Positions 8,670-17,361 are shown, counted from the stretch's first letter. The stretch is 64,000 nucleotides of DNA from CAVXYG01 sp963766005 (GCA_963766005.1 CAVXYG010000018.1:62001-126000); one strand, 5' to 3'. Translations and numbers: made by a program. The notes: generated by a model from the sequence alone, not told the origin.

Positions 8670-9710
8670 TCAGCGAAAGACGCGGACCGCCCCAGCGACG
8701 CGCAGCCGCACCTGATCGCCCTCCCGCGGCACCGCGGCACCGGAGGTGCGCCAGGTCACCGCAAGCACCCCGCCACCGGGTCGGATCACGTTCACCGCAG
8801 CCATCGCGTCGTGGCCGAAGTACGTCACCCTCGCGACGCGGCCGTCCACTCCGGCCGGGTCGGCGACGATCTGCTCCGGCCGGAGCACCGCCACCGCACT
8901 GCCCTGCAGCTCGGGGTCCTCCACGGTGCACGAGACCGGCAGGACGCCCAGCGGCGTCGTGACCAGTCGGTCGTCGCCCTCGGCCGGCAGCTGCACGAGG
9001 TCTCCGACGAAGCGCGCCGCCCAGAGGCTCGCCGGCTCCTCGTACAGCTGCTTCGGCGGCCCGGACTGCACCACAGCACCCTCGCGCATCAGTGCCACGA
9101 CATCGGCGATGCTGAGCGCCTCCTCCTGATCGTGCGTGACCAGGACCCCGGTGGTGCCGCTGGCGCGCAGCGCGGCGTGCACATCGGCGCGCACCGACTC
9201 GCGCAGCGCCTGGTCCAATGCGGAGAACGGCTCGTCGAGCATCACCGCGAGCGGGCTCGGCGCCAGCGCTCGAGCAACCGCGACCCGCTGCTGCTGGCCG
9301 CCGGAGAGCTGGTGGACGCGCAGTTCGCCGGCGTCGGGCAGCCCGACCAGCGCCAGCAGCTGCGCGACGCGCTGCCGGTCGTGGCGGCCCCACCGCCGGA
9401 TGCCGTAGCCCACGTTGCCCGCGACATCGAGGTTCGGGAACAGCGCGATGTCCTGCGGGACGACGCCGACGCGGCGCTTCTCCGGCCGGACGAACACCCC
9501 CCGCCCGTCGACCACCTGGTCGCCGATCGCCACCGTGCCCGTGGTGATCCGGTGGAAGCCGGCGATGGCCCGGATCATGGTGGACTTGCCGCAGCCGCTC
9601 GGACCGAGGACCGCGGTGAGCTTGCCCGCCGGGATCTCCAGATCGAGGTCCCGCAGCGCGACATGATCCGCGTACGCCGCACCGACCCCGGTCAGTTCGA
9701 CTGCGCTCAT
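8670..9710 (-). CDS. fbpC: Iron(III) ABC transporter ATP-binding protein
   Basis: The 346-residue ATPase has Walker A GPSGCGKST (about residues 34-42), the Q-loop VPQDIALFPNL, the ABC signature LSGGQQQRVAVARAL, Walker B VMLDEPFSALD and the switch VTHDQEEAL. A C-terminal regulatory beta-domain (about 245-346) is of the TOBE type. The particular wording of the Q-loop and the neighbouring permease and binding protein fit the Fbp/Afu iron class. The start overlaps the permease stop by 4 bp. The three-gene operon is preceded by a DtxR/IdeR box, which supports iron as substrate and iron-repressed expression. It would power uptake of ferric ions at the cytoplasmic membrane. Confidence 0.92.
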   Translation of the reverse strand: MSAVELTGVGAAYADHVALRDLDLEIPAGKLTAVLGPSGCGKSTMIRAIAGFHRITTGTVAIGDQVVDGRGVFVRPEKRRVGVVPQDIALFPNLDVAGNVGYGIRRWGRHDRQRVAQLLALVGLPDAGELRVHQLSGGQQQRVAVARALAPSPLAVMLDEPFSALDQALRESVRADVHAALRASGTTGVLVTHDQEEALSIADVVALMREGAVVQSGPPKQLYEEPASLWAARFVGDLVQLPAEGDDRLVTTPLGVLPVSCTVEDPELQGSAVAVLRPEQIVADPAGVDGRVARVTYFGHDAMAAVNVIRPGGGVLAVTWRTSGAAVPREGDQVRLRVAGAVRVFR

Positions 9711-11308
9711 CGCGCGGCCCCATCGCGCCGGGCGGCCGGGACGACGCTGCGGGCGAGCAGCGCCGCGGGGATCGCGGCCACGAGCACCAGCGCCAGGGCA
9801 TAGGGCGCCGCGGCGCCATAGGCTGCCACCGCGGTGCGGGTCCACATCTCCGTGGCCAGCGTGTCGAAGCCGGTGGGCCGCAGCATGAGTGTGGCGGGCA
9901 GTTCCTTCATCGCGGTGACCATGACGAGCAGCCCGCCGGCGGCGATGCCGGGGGCGGCGATCCTGCCGGTGACGCTGCGGAAGGCTGCGCCGGCCGTTCG
10001 GCCCTGGCTGCGCGCCACCTGTTCCAACCCCGGCGGGACCGCCGCGATCGCTGCGCGCGAGGAGCCGACTGCCTTGGGCAGGAAGAGCACGGCGTAGGCC
10101 AGCGCCAGCGCCGCGGTCGTCTGGTAGGCGGCGGGCACGACCGCCAGCGTCAGGAAGACCAGGGACAGGCCGACCACGACACCGGGCAGGGCGTGCCCGC
10201 TGTAGGAGGCCGTCTCCACCATGCGCGTCCTGGCGTGCGGGTAGCGCGCGGCCAGAATCGCCACCGGCAGCGCCAAGGCGACCGCCACCGCGGAGCCCAG
10301 GGCAGCCACCCAGGCCGTCGCAGCCGCGGCGCCGCCGAGTTCGACCAGGTCGAAGCCGCCCCGCATCCCGCCGACCACTCGCAGGGTCAGGACGACGGCG
10401 GGGATTCCCAGGGCGAGCACGGCCAGGCCGAGCAGCCCGGCCGTCCCGGCGACCCGTCCCCAGCGGGGCAACGGCACGCTCCCGGCCGGCCGGGGTGCCG
10501 CACCGACGACCCGCCAGCGTTCCGCGGAGCCGCGCACGCGACGCTCGGCCAGCACCAGGAGCACGGCCATGGCCACCAGCGCCAGCGACTGCACGACCGC
10601 CGAGGTGCGGTCGAACGCGGCGGAGAAGGACAGGAAGATGTCTCGGGTGAGCGCGTCGACGCGGAAGATCGCGACGGTGCCGAACTCCGACAAGGTGTAG
10701 AGCATCGCCAGCAGGCCGCCCGCCGCGGCGGCGGGCCAGATCGCTGGCAGCGTGACCGTGCGGAAGACCTGCCATGGATCTGCGCCCAGGCTGTGGGCAA
10801 CCTCCTCCACGGCCGCCTCGCCCTGGCGCAGCGCCGCCAGCACGGGCAGGACGACGTAGGGCATCGTGGCCAGCGTCATGACCAGCACCGCGGCCCAGAA
10901 GCCGCGCATCCCGGGGAACACGGAGACCCAGGCGAACGCTGCGACATAGGACGGCACCGCCAGCGGCAGCACCAGCGCCAAGGTCCATGCTCGTCGGCCC
11001 GGGAGCGTGCTGCGCCCGACGAGCCACGCGGCACCGGTCCCCAGCACGACCGCCAGGATGCCGACCGTCAACGCCAGCAGAGCACTGGAGATCGCCGCGT
11101 CCAGGAACCCCGGACGGGTGAGGATCGCAGCCACCCGGCCCCACCCGGCGCCGCCGGCCCGGATGAGCAGGTACCAGACCGGGACGGTCGCCACCACGGC
11201 GGTGAGCAGCGCGGCGAGCACGAGTCCGAGCGGCGGGTGGCTCGCAGCGCGCCATCGACCGCCCCGAGCTGTTCGGGACGGTCGATGGGTGCGCTGCGCC
11301 AGTGCCAC
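9707..11308 (-). CDS. fbpB: Iron(III) ABC transporter permease, fused two-domain type
   Basis: The 533-residue membrane protein consists of two homologous permease halves (about residues 10-260 and 290-533), each with five or six helices. Each half carries an EAA-type loop: SLGADPWQVFRTVTLPAIWP in the first and a matching QGRTAGAAFRSVTGRIAAPG in the second. This internal duplication is typical of FbpB/SfuB ferric permeases. The GTG at 11308 is chosen because it follows the binding-protein stop after 4 bp; a TTG at 11335 would overlap the upstream gene by 23 bp and add nine residues. It lies between the binding protein and the ATPase and is part of the same iron-regulated operon. Confidence 0.9.
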   Translation of the reverse strand: MALAQRTHRPSRTARGGRWRAASHPPLGLVLAALLTAVVATVPVWYLLIRAGGAGWGRVAAILTRPGFLDAAISSALLALTVGILAVVLGTGAAWLVGRSTLPGRRAWTLALVLPLAVPSYVAAFAWVSVFPGMRGFWAAVLVMTLATMPYVVLPVLAALRQGEAAVEEVAHSLGADPWQVFRTVTLPAIWPAAAAGGLLAMLYTLSEFGTVAIFRVDALTRDIFLSFSAAFDRTSAVVQSLALVAMAVLLVLAERRVRGSAERWRVVGAAPRPAGSVPLPRWGRVAGTAGLLGLAVLALGIPAVVLTLRVVGGMRGGFDLVELGGAAAATAWVAALGSAVAVALALPVAILAARYPHARTRMVETASYSGHALPGVVVGLSLVFLTLAVVPAAYQTTAALALAYAVLFLPKAVGSSRAAIAAVPPGLEQVARSQGRTAGAAFRSVTGRIAAPGIAAGGLLVMVTAMKELPATLMLRPTGFDTLATEMWTRTAVAAYGAAAPYALALVLVAAIPAALLARSVVPAARRDGAAR

Positions 11309-11312
11309 CGGA

Positions 11313-12341
11313 CTACAGCAGCCCTGCTTGGGCAATCATGTCGATGGTCTGCGGCAGGGTCGCCAGATCCGCGAGGTCGATCGCGGGTCCCCGCAGCTCG
11401 ACCAACGGCAGCAGTCCGTCGGCCGCCGCCACCGAGTCGATCATCGGGTACTCGAAGGTCTCCTGCGCGAAGTAGGTCTGGCCCTCCGTCGACACCAGGT
11501 ACTCCACGAGCGCCGCGGCGTCGGGGTTCTCCGCGGCGCCGGCCAGGATGCCCACGCCGGAGATGTTCACCAGCGACCCGGGGTCACCGGGCTCGGTGTA
11601 GGCGACGACCGAGGTCATCGCCTCCTGTCCGACCTCGGCGGCGCGCTCGAACCAGTAGTAGTGGTTCAGCAGGCCAAGGGCGACCTGGTCGGCCTCGACC
11701 GCCTCGAGGATCTGCACGTTGTTCTCATAGGTCTGCACACCGTTGGCCTGCATGTCGTCCAGCCATGCCTGCGCCGCCTCCTCCCCGTCGGCCACGCGCA
11801 TGGCGGTGACGAACGACTGGAATGACGCGTTGCCCGGGGCGATCGCCACGCGGCCCTGCCACTGGGGCGCGGTGAGGTCGAAGACGGAGGCCGGGACCTC
11901 GGCGAGCTCGACCTGGTCGGGGTCGTAGACCATGGCCCGCGCCCGACCCGTGACGGCGGTCCACGTGCCTTCGACGCCCCGATACTCCTCAGGCACCCGC
12001 TGCAGCACGTCCTCGGCCAGCGGAGCCAGGAGATCGGCGTCGTCGAGCGCGCCGAGCGCGCCGGCGTCCTGCGACAAGAAGACGTCCGCCGGTGTTCGGC
12101 CGCCCTCCTCCAGCAGCTGCGCCGCCATGCCCGCGGTGTCGCCGTAGCGGACCTCCACGTCGATCCCGGTCGCCTCGCTGAACTGGTCCAGCACCGGCCC
12201 CACGAGCGCCTCGCTGCGGCCGGAGTACACGACGAGGGCGTCGGAGGAGCCGCCGTCGGGTTCCTCCGCGGTCGAACTGCAGCTGGCCAGCACCATCGTC
12301 GCCGCCGCGATTGCGGCCAGCGCCCCCGTCGCACGCTTCAC
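11313..12341 (-). CDS. fbpA: Iron(III) ABC transporter substrate-binding lipoprotein
   Basis: The 342-residue protein starts with a lipoprotein signal (MKRATGALAAIAAATMVLASC; lipobox L-A-S-C at 18-21), so it is anchored to the outer face of the membrane. The mature part resembles ferric-binding proteins: LVVYSGRSEALVGPVLDQF near the N-terminus, ADVFLSQDAGALGAL, and the motif LLNHYYWFE with the paired tyrosines that bind iron in FbpA. The GTG at 12341 is chosen because GGAGG lies 7 bp upstream; two other in-frame GTG codons are too close to that site. It is the first gene of the fbpABC operon. Confidence 0.92.
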   Translation of the reverse strand: MKRATGALAAIAAATMVLASCSSTAEEPDGGSSDALVVYSGRSEALVGPVLDQFSEATGIDVEVRYGDTAGMAAQLLEEGGRTPADVFLSQDAGALGALDDADLLAPLAEDVLQRVPEEYRGVEGTWTAVTGRARAMVYDPDQVELAEVPASVFDLTAPQWQGRVAIAPGNASFQSFVTAMRVADGEEAAQAWLDDMQANGVQTYENNVQILEAVEADQVALGLLNHYYWFERAAEVGQEAMTSVVAYTEPGDPGSLVNISGVGILAGAAENPDAAALVEYLVSTEGQTYFAQETFEYPMIDSVAAADGLLPLVELRGPAIDLADLATLPQTIDMIAQAGLL

Positions 12342-12363
12342 ACACACCTCCAGTGACCTGAAG

Positions 12364-12382
12364 TTAGGTTACCCTAACCTCC
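12364..12382. promoter_or_regulatory. DtxR/IdeR iron box upstream of fbpA
   Basis: The half-sites TTAGGTTA (12364-12371) and TAACCTcc (12375-12382), separated by CCC, match the DtxR/IdeR consensus (TTAGGTTAG-S-CTAACCTAA) with 8/8 and 6/8 positions. The box ends 23 bp upstream of the fbpA start on the other strand, so iron-loaded repressor would block transcription. The stop codon of the preceding sterol-carrier gene lies inside the box. Confidence 0.85.
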
Positions 12383-12733
12383 AGGCGATCCAGAACCTGG
12401 GTGGCGCAGCGGCAGGTACCGGCCGAGGTCCGATCGGGCGCCGCTGGCCTGCACGCGACCCTCGGCGACCGCGTCCGCCCACGTCAGCTCCCCCAGCGCG
12501 AGGGCGAGCCAGGTGGCCGGGTCGGTCTGCACGACCGCCGGCGGAGTGCCGCGACGATGCTCCGCGCCGGGCACGGCCTGCACGGCGGCGACCGGCGGAA
12601 TCCGGATCTCGACGCTGCGCCCCGGTGCCGCGTCGGTCAACCGCCGCAACGTGTCCTTCACGGCCGTGCGGATCTCCGGCCGCGGCACGTCGTCACCGGC
12701 GAGCAGCGCCGCCAGAACCTCGGCAGGCGTCAT
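12374..12733 (-). CDS. Sterol-carrier family (SCP2-like) small protein
   Basis: The 119-residue protein matches the short actinobacterial sterol-carrier family. It has an N-terminal helix (MTPAEVLAALLAGDDVPRPEI), a beta-strand VEIRIPP, then VVQTDPATWLALALGELTW and ADAVAEGRVQASGARSDL, the latter being the typical SCP2 ligand-cavity end. In mycobacteria a member of this family lies next to purF, so its presence in this neighbourhood is conserved. It would bind a hydrophobic ligand; which one is unknown. The start overlaps the hydrolase stop by 4 bp. Its last codon and stop lie within the iron box of the next operon. Confidence 0.82.
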   Translation of the reverse strand: MTPAEVLAALLAGDDVPRPEIRTAVKDTLRRLTDAAPGRSVEIRIPPVAAVQAVPGAEHRRGTPPAVVQTDPATWLALALGELTWADAVAEGRVQASGARSDLGRYLPLRHPGSGSPGG

Positions 12734-13668
12734 CGCTGCGGGAGGCGTCGCCCGCCGGGTGCCGGGGCAGCCGCGCCGATCTGCTCGTCCACCCAGTCGA
12801 GCATGATGTCCAGCCCCACGCTGTGGCTGCTGTCCAGCATCACCAGGTGCCCCGCCCCGGGCAGCCAGATCGGCCGCACGCCGAACATCTCGGCGGCGTG
12901 CCACACATCCGACGGCCGCACCAGCGCGTCTTCCCGGCAACCCACGACAGCGATCGGGCTGTAGATCGGCCCGATCGAGTGCTTCATCCCCAGCTGCATC
13001 AGCACCAGCGGCGACTCGCGGTCCAAGCGGCGCAGGTAGCTGCTGCCGGTGGTCGGGTCGAGCCCGCAGAACATCAGGTCAGGCCGGATCGCCGGGCGCC
13101 TGGTGAGCAGACCGGTCACCGTCGCCGGCGGGTCGGCACGAACCTGATGCCAGACGGTGGCCGCGATCCCGAGCATCGGCGTCGGCGCGACCAGCAGGGC
13201 CGCCGCCGCGGGATAGCGCTGCAGGACCTGCTGCACCACCAGGCTGCCCATGCCGTGCCCGACGAGCACCGGCGGCTGTGCCAGTTGCGTGATGGCCTGC
13301 AGGACATCGGCCACGTAGTCGCGCAGCACCGTCCGTGGCATGGCTTCGCGCCCTGCGGAACCGCCGTGCCCGCGCAGGCTGAGCGCGTAGGCGGGATAGC
13401 CCCGGCGCACGGCCGCGCCGAGCCAGTGCTCGGCGAACATCCAAGCTGCCCCGGAAGCCCCGGGGACGAACAGCAGCGGCGGCCGGCGCTCGGCCCGATC
13501 GGCGCTGTCCCACCCGGCGGGATGCGCGCTGATGATCTCCAGGTCGAACGATCTCGGCGGCAGCGCCCAGTCCCAGGGCCGCATGACCGTCGTCGCCGTG
13601 CGCTGCGGCAGGCCGCGCAATTCGGCGGGCGCGCCGGCTCCGCCGGAGCCTCCGGGGCGCAGCATCAA
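12730..13668 (-). CDS. Alpha/beta-hydrolase fold protein lacking the usual Ser nucleophile
   Basis: The 312-residue protein shows the fold clearly: PLLFVPGASGAAW (oxyanion region), YALSLRGHGGSAG, and late in the chain IAVVGCREDALV and LPGAGHLVML, which supply the acid and His of the triad. The nucleophile elbow reads LVGHGMGSLVV instead of the usual G-H-S-M-G, so Gly139 stands where Ser is expected. It may be catalytically inactive, use the neighbouring Ser142, or act as a binding protein. It overlaps the FMO gene upstream and the sterol-carrier gene downstream by 4 bp each, so the three proteins are probably made together and may handle one lipid or ketone substrate. The frame is intact, so the substitution is not caused by a shift. 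Confidence 0.82.
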   Translation of the reverse strand: MMLRPGGSGGAGAPAELRGLPQRTATTVMRPWDWALPPRSFDLEIISAHPAGWDSADRAERRPPLLFVPGASGAAWMFAEHWLGAAVRRGYPAYALSLRGHGGSAGREAMPRTVLRDYVADVLQAITQLAQPPVLVGHGMGSLVVQQVLQRYPAAAALLVAPTPMLGIAATVWHQVRADPPATVTGLLTRRPAIRPDLMFCGLDPTTGSSYLRRLDRESPLVLMQLGMKHSIGPIYSPIAVVGCREDALVRPSDVWHAAEMFGVRPIWLPGAGHLVMLDSSHSVGLDIMLDWVDEQIGAAAPAPGGRRLPQR

Positions 13669-14984
13669 CGTGACCCCTCCAACGTGCGGATGTCCTGCTC
13701 GACCTGGCGCAGATACGGCTGGTGGGCGACCGTGGGACTGCAGATCCCCGGATCCTGGCCGATGTGGTCCGCGTAGCGCGCGGCATCCTGCGGCCGATCA
13801 CGCCGAGCCCGCGCGTAGTGCGCGATGAGCATGCCCTGCCAATGGGCCACGCCCCACTGCCCGGTATCGGAGTCGATGAGTCCCGCCACGGCGACGCCGG
13901 GATGGTCGGGGCTGAAGACTGCGCGGTGCAGCAACGGTGCCGGGGCCGCAGGGTCGGGCAGCGCGGCCGAGGCGAAGGGGAACGAGCGCCGGTACCCGGT
14001 CGCGAAGATCACGACGTCCACCTCGGCCGTGGAGCCGTCGGCGAAGACCACGACGTCCTCCAGGAACCGCTCGATCTCCGGCTTGGGCTGCACCCGTCCG
14101 AGGCCGACGAGCAGCGGAAGCACCTGGTTGACCGCCGGCCGCGTCGGCCGGTCGCCATCGGGGTGCTGGCGAGCGGCGTCGCCGAGCACGATCCAGCTCA
14201 GCCCGTCGAGGACGAGCCGGCGCAGGCCGGCAGGCACGCGGAGGGCCTGCAGCAGATCGCCGAGCTGGTCGACCGGCCGGCCGAGCGCATACCGCGGGCG
14301 CAGCCCGACGCCGCCGCGGGTGCTGTGCAGCGCCGTATCGGCTGCCAGCCCGGCATCGACGGCGATGTCGCATCCGCTGTTGCCGCCGCCCACGACGAGT
14401 ACCCGCCGCCCGCGCAGTTGCTCGGGGCTGCGGTAGTCCGCGGCGTGCAGCACTTCGCCGGAGTAGCCGGCGAGGCCGGGTGGGTTGGGCATGATCGGCT
14501 CGTTGTGGTGGCCGTTGGCCAGGACGACCCCGGCGAAGCGGCTGGTCGCGATGCCGTCGGTCAGCAGGTCGCGGACCGTCACGTCGACTGCTGCGCCGAC
14601 GGGTTCGACGGCGAGGACCTCGCTGCCGAACCGGACGTGGTCATAGAGTCCGAAATGCGCCGCGTAGCGCCGCAGGTAGTCGTGCGCCTGCTGCCGCGAG
14701 GGGTAGTCCGGGCCGTTCGCAGGCATCGGGAAATCCGGGAACTGCGTGAAGGCTCGACTGGAGACCATGTGCAGGGAGTCGTAGCAGCGGGCGGCCGGCG
14801 CCGCGCTGCTCCAGATGCCACCGACATCGGCCGATCGCTCGAAGCCCTGCGCAGCGACGCCGAGTTGGAGCAGGGCCTTCACCGCGGTCATCCCGTGGAC
14901 GCCGGCACCGACCACCGCCCACGGCAGCGCCGACTCTCTGATGCCGGCCGCAGCCGGCCCGGCAGCGCCGCCGTCGACCACCAT
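13665..14984 (-). CDS. Flavin-containing monooxygenase-type oxidoreductase
   Basis: The 439-residue protein has the FAD-binding motif GAGVHG at residues 26-31, an NADPH-binding GGGNSG in the middle, and the FMO identifying sequence F/Y-x-G-x-x-x-H-x-x-x-Y/F as YSGEVLHAADY. A late VVIFATGYRRSFPF corresponds to the ATG motif of FMO and Baeyer-Villiger enzymes. It would use NADPH and oxygen to insert an oxygen atom into a soft nucleophile or a ketone; the substrate is unknown. The ATG at 14984 opens the conserved region after a short Gly/Ala leader. It is the first gene of a three-gene operon with the hydrolase-like and sterol-carrier proteins (4-bp overlaps). Confidence 0.88.
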   Translation of the reverse strand: MVVDGGAAGPAAAGIRESALPWAVVGAGVHGMTAVKALLQLGVAAQGFERSADVGGIWSSAAPAARCYDSLHMVSSRAFTQFPDFPMPANGPDYPSRQQAHDYLRRYAAHFGLYDHVRFGSEVLAVEPVGAAVDVTVRDLLTDGIATSRFAGVVLANGHHNEPIMPNPPGLAGYSGEVLHAADYRSPEQLRGRRVLVVGGGNSGCDIAVDAGLAADTALHSTRGGVGLRPRYALGRPVDQLGDLLQALRVPAGLRRLVLDGLSWIVLGDAARQHPDGDRPTRPAVNQVLPLLVGLGRVQPKPEIERFLEDVVVFADGSTAEVDVVIFATGYRRSFPFASAALPDPAAPAPLLHRAVFSPDHPGVAVAGLIDSDTGQWGVAHWQGMLIAHYARARRDRPQDAARYADHIGQDPGICSPTVAHQPYLRQVEQDIRTLEGSR

Positions 14985-15056
14985 GCCGACACCGTACGTT
15001 GCGCATCGCCCATCACAGCGCCGGGGCGAGTATGGCGCTGGCCACACACACCCGCG

Positions 15057-15145
15057 GCGCCCACGCGGGCGCGAGGATCCCGGCGGGAACGCTTCCCGAA
15101 GGGCCCGTCCACCGGCCGGCGCCCATGCGGGCTCGAGGATCCCGG
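15057..15145. repeat. 27-bp imperfect direct repeat
   Basis: 15057-15083 and 15119-15145 match at 25 of 27 positions (core CGAGGATCCCGG), 62 bp apart. They lie in the gap between the divergent FMO gene and the SHOCT-domain gene. No function can be assigned. Confidence 0.5.
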
Positions 15146-15234
15146 CCCGATGGTCACGGCGCGAGGCGAGAGGCGCACAATGGTGGAACAACCTGCGCGA
15201 CGCCGGTCGTCGCGCCCAACAACACGGAGTCCCC

Positions 15235-15618
15235 ATGTTCGGTGAGATCCTGCTCTGGACCTTCACGGTCTTCCTGTTCTTCGCCTACCTCATGGTCCTG
15301 TGGACCATCTTCACCGACCTGTTCTCCGACAAGGACACCTCCGGCTGGGCCAAGGCCCTGTGGGTGGTCTTCCTCATCTTCATGCCGCTGCTCGCCGCCC
15401 TGGTCTACCTCGTCGCACGCGGCCGCGGAATGCAGGAGCGCAAGATCCAGCAGATGCAGGACATCCAGCGAATGCAGGAGACCTACATCAAGCAGGTCGC
15501 CGGAGCCCCGTCCGAGACGTCGGCAACCGATCAGATCGCCCAGGCGAAGGCGCTGCTCGATTCCGGCGCCATTTCGCAGGAGGAGTTCGCCTCGCTCAAG
15601 GCGAAGGCTCTCGCCTGA
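15235..15618 (+). CDS. Membrane protein with PLDc_N-like helices and C-terminal SHOCT motif
   Basis: The 127-residue protein has two membrane helices (about residues 5-25 and 41-60) joined by a short acidic loop (DLFSDKDTSGWAKALW). This is the arrangement of the PLDc_N domain. A Gln/Met-rich cytoplasmic helix (RKIQQMQDIQRMQ) follows, and the chain ends with a SHOCT motif (IAQAKALLDSGAISQEEFASLKAKAL). SHOCT motifs are short oligomerisation helices at protein ends. Function unknown. GGAG lies 6 bp before the ATG at 15235. A strong terminator hairpin follows. Confidence 0.85.
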   Translation: MFGEILLWTFTVFLFFAYLMVLWTIFTDLFSDKDTSGWAKALWVVFLIFMPLLAALVYLVARGRGMQERKIQQMQDIQRMQETYIKQVAGAPSETSATDQIAQAKALLDSGAISQEEFASLKAKALA

Positions 15619-15632
15619 TCGACCGCACCTCT

Positions 15633-15668
15633 TCGAGGGCCGCCAACCACACGGTTGGCGGCCCTCGA
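15633..15668. terminator. Terminator hairpin after the SHOCT protein
   Basis: A perfect 16-bp stem (TCGAGGGCCGCCAACC and its complement) with a 4-nt loop ACAC, starting 15 bp after the stop codon. No T tract follows. Confidence 0.8.
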
Positions 15669-15728
15669 TGCATGGATGCCGGGACCTTCGGCCCCCCAAA
15701 AGCACGCCCGGCACGGCATGCTCGGGCT

Positions 15729-15908
15729 ATGACCGATGACGAGACAACCCCGGCGGCCAACGACGTCAAGGCGCAGATGGCCGAGGCGCTGGAACGCAAG
15801 CATGCCGCCGAGCACGGCGGCGAAGCCCACTTGGATGGTCAAGGCAAAGCGGACCACACCCACGGCAAGACCGGCGGCGCGAAGCAGTTCCGCCGCAAGT
15901 CCATCTGA
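15729..15908 (+). CDS. DUF5302-like small protein
   Basis: This 59-residue hydrophilic protein has an acidic start, a helix VKAQMAEALERKHAAEHGGEAH, a His-rich middle and the basic end KQFRRKSI. This pattern (helix with ALERK, then a terminal FRRKS) matches the small actinobacterial DUF5302 family, whose role is unknown. No clear ribosome binding site is visible. It stands alone, 60 bp after a terminator hairpin and convergent with the phosphoribosyltransferase gene. Confidence 0.72.
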   Translation: MTDDETTPAANDVKAQMAEALERKHAAEHGGEAHLDGQGKADHTHGKTGGAKQFRRKSI

Positions 15909-15970
15909 GCCGGAAGGGCGGCGCGGCCGCTGAGCCGGTGCTCGCCTCGGCGGTGCGGACCGCGGGGTCG

Positions 15971-16612
15971 TTACGCCCGGCTGCGCGCTGAGGCAAGGAT
16001 GCGCGCCACTTGCGCGTCGCTGACCTGATCGAAGTCCCGGTAGTACTGGCCGACCGCCGCGAAGTCCACCGGCTCGCGCAGCACGACCAGGGCATCGGCG
16101 ATTCCTGCGAAGTCCCGCTCGACCCCGGTCGGCGCAACCGGCACCGCCAGCACGATCTCCTCGGCACCGCTGGCCCGCGCGACCAGGCAGGCGGCCTTGG
16201 CCGTGCTGCCGGTGGCGATCCCGTCGTCGACGATCACCACGGTGCGGCCGCGCAGATCGGCAACGGGATGCCCCCCGCGCAAGCGCGCCACCCGGTCGTC
16301 GAGCACCGGCCGCTCCCGCTGCTCGGCAGCCGCCACGTCGCCCTGCGACGCGCCCGTGGCTCGCATTACCGCCTCGTCGATGACCCGGACGCCGCCTTCT
16401 GCGAGAGCGCCCAGGGCCAGCTCCGGTTGCCAGGGGGCGCCGAGCTTGCGCACCACGATGATGTCGAGCGGGGCGTCCAGGGCCTGGGCTACCTCCCACG
16501 CAACCACCACGCCGCCGCGCGGCAGGCCGAGCACGAGCGCATCACGGTTGCGGTAGGCCTGCAGCTCCTTGGCCAGGGCACGGCCGGCCGCAGCCCGATC
16601 ACTGAACCTCAC
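15971..16612 (-). CDS. Phosphoribosyltransferase-domain protein
   Basis: The 213-residue protein has a PRPP-binding motif TVVIVDDGIATGSTAKA at about residues 123-139. The N-terminal part matches a common actinobacterial family: DRAAAGRALAKEL, LVLGLPRGGVVVAWEVA, LDIIVVRKLGAP, ELALGALAEGG. Such proteins are annotated as phosphoribosyltransferases, often beside stress or dienelactone-hydrolase genes, but the base they use is not known. The GTG at 16612 begins exactly at the conserved VRFSDRAAAG. It is divergent from a secreted-protein gene. Confidence 0.85.
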   Translation of the reverse strand: MRFSDRAAAGRALAKELQAYRNRDALVLGLPRGGVVVAWEVAQALDAPLDIIVVRKLGAPWQPELALGALAEGGVRVIDEAVMRATGASQGDVAAAEQRERPVLDDRVARLRGGHPVADLRGRTVVIVDDGIATGSTAKAACLVARASGAEEIVLAVPVAPTGVERDFAGIADALVVLREPVDFAAVGQYYRDFDQVSDAQVARILASARSRA

Positions 16613-16741
16613 AGCACGATTCTGGTGCCCGCCCCGCCGGGATGCCCGGCCGGCAGTGCGGGCCGTCCGGCCCGGGGACTCGGGACCTTCGGCCGTTGAG
16701 GAGTCGAAATCAACCCGTAGCGTCGAAGCTGGGAGGAAGCC

Positions 16742-17347
16742 ATGAGACGAAGGAGTATTCGCACACTGGTGGCGGCCGCAGCCGCCCTGGGGCTGGCTCT
16801 GGGGCCCGGGGCCGCGTGGTCGGCAACCGCAGCGCAGCCGAGCACACCCGACGCCAACGTCGTCCTGGTCAACCCGGCATCGACCGGCGTGCAACTCGCC
16901 GTGACCGCGCACTCCGATGCGCTGGGCGCCGACCACGGTTCGCTGACCTATCGAAACGGCGGCGTGGTGCTGCGCGACCTGCAGCTGCATCGACTCTGGG
17001 TGCCGGGGCTGGGCGATCACGAGGAGCACGATGTTGCCCTCGCTGCGGATGATCACAGCTGCACCGACGACGAAGCCGGGGTCATCAAGATCCGAGGACT
17101 GAGCACCCAGCGGGGGGTCGGTCAAGTCCAGGTATGGATCGACGTCCGGCCCGGTCACGACGGCACGGAGATGATGCGGCTGCGCGTGCGCCCCAAGACC
17201 GACTGCGGCGGCCACGACGACGGCCACGTCGAGCCGGCGGCGGCCCCTACCGATACCGAGCACGGCGATCACGGCGCTTGGAGCCACAACTCCGGCTGGA
17301 TCCCGCTGCATCAATCCGTTGTCACCGTCCGCGGTGACGGTTCCTGA
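16742..17347 (+). CDS. Secreted His/Asp-rich protein, unknown
   Basis: The 201-residue protein has a signal peptide (residues 1-31, Arg-rich start, Ala-rich core, SATAA cleavage region). The mature part looks like a beta-rich single domain (VVLVNPASTGVQLAVTAHS; LTYRNGGVVLRDLQLHRLWVPG), with clusters of His and Asp (GDHEEHD, DDHSC, GGHDDGHVE, EHGDHGAWSH) that could bind metal. Two Cys (in HSCTDD and KTDCGG) may form a disulphide. I do not recognise a family. GGAGG lies 5 bp upstream of the start. The next secreted-protein gene follows after 14 bp, so they are cotranscribed. Confidence 0.78.
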   Translation: MRRRSIRTLVAAAAALGLALGPGAAWSATAAQPSTPDANVVLVNPASTGVQLAVTAHSDALGADHGSLTYRNGGVVLRDLQLHRLWVPGLGDHEEHDVALAADDHSCTDDEAGVIKIRGLSTQRGVGQVQVWIDVRPGHDGTEMMRLRVRPKTDCGGHDDGHVEPAAAPTDTEHGDHGAWSHNSGWIPLHQSVVTVRGDGS

Positions 17348-17361
17348 AAGGGGGAACGAAG

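Noticed and set aside
7068..9803. A 911-codon open frame on the plus strand
   Set aside because: It is antisense to purF and fbpC and shows no conserved motifs.
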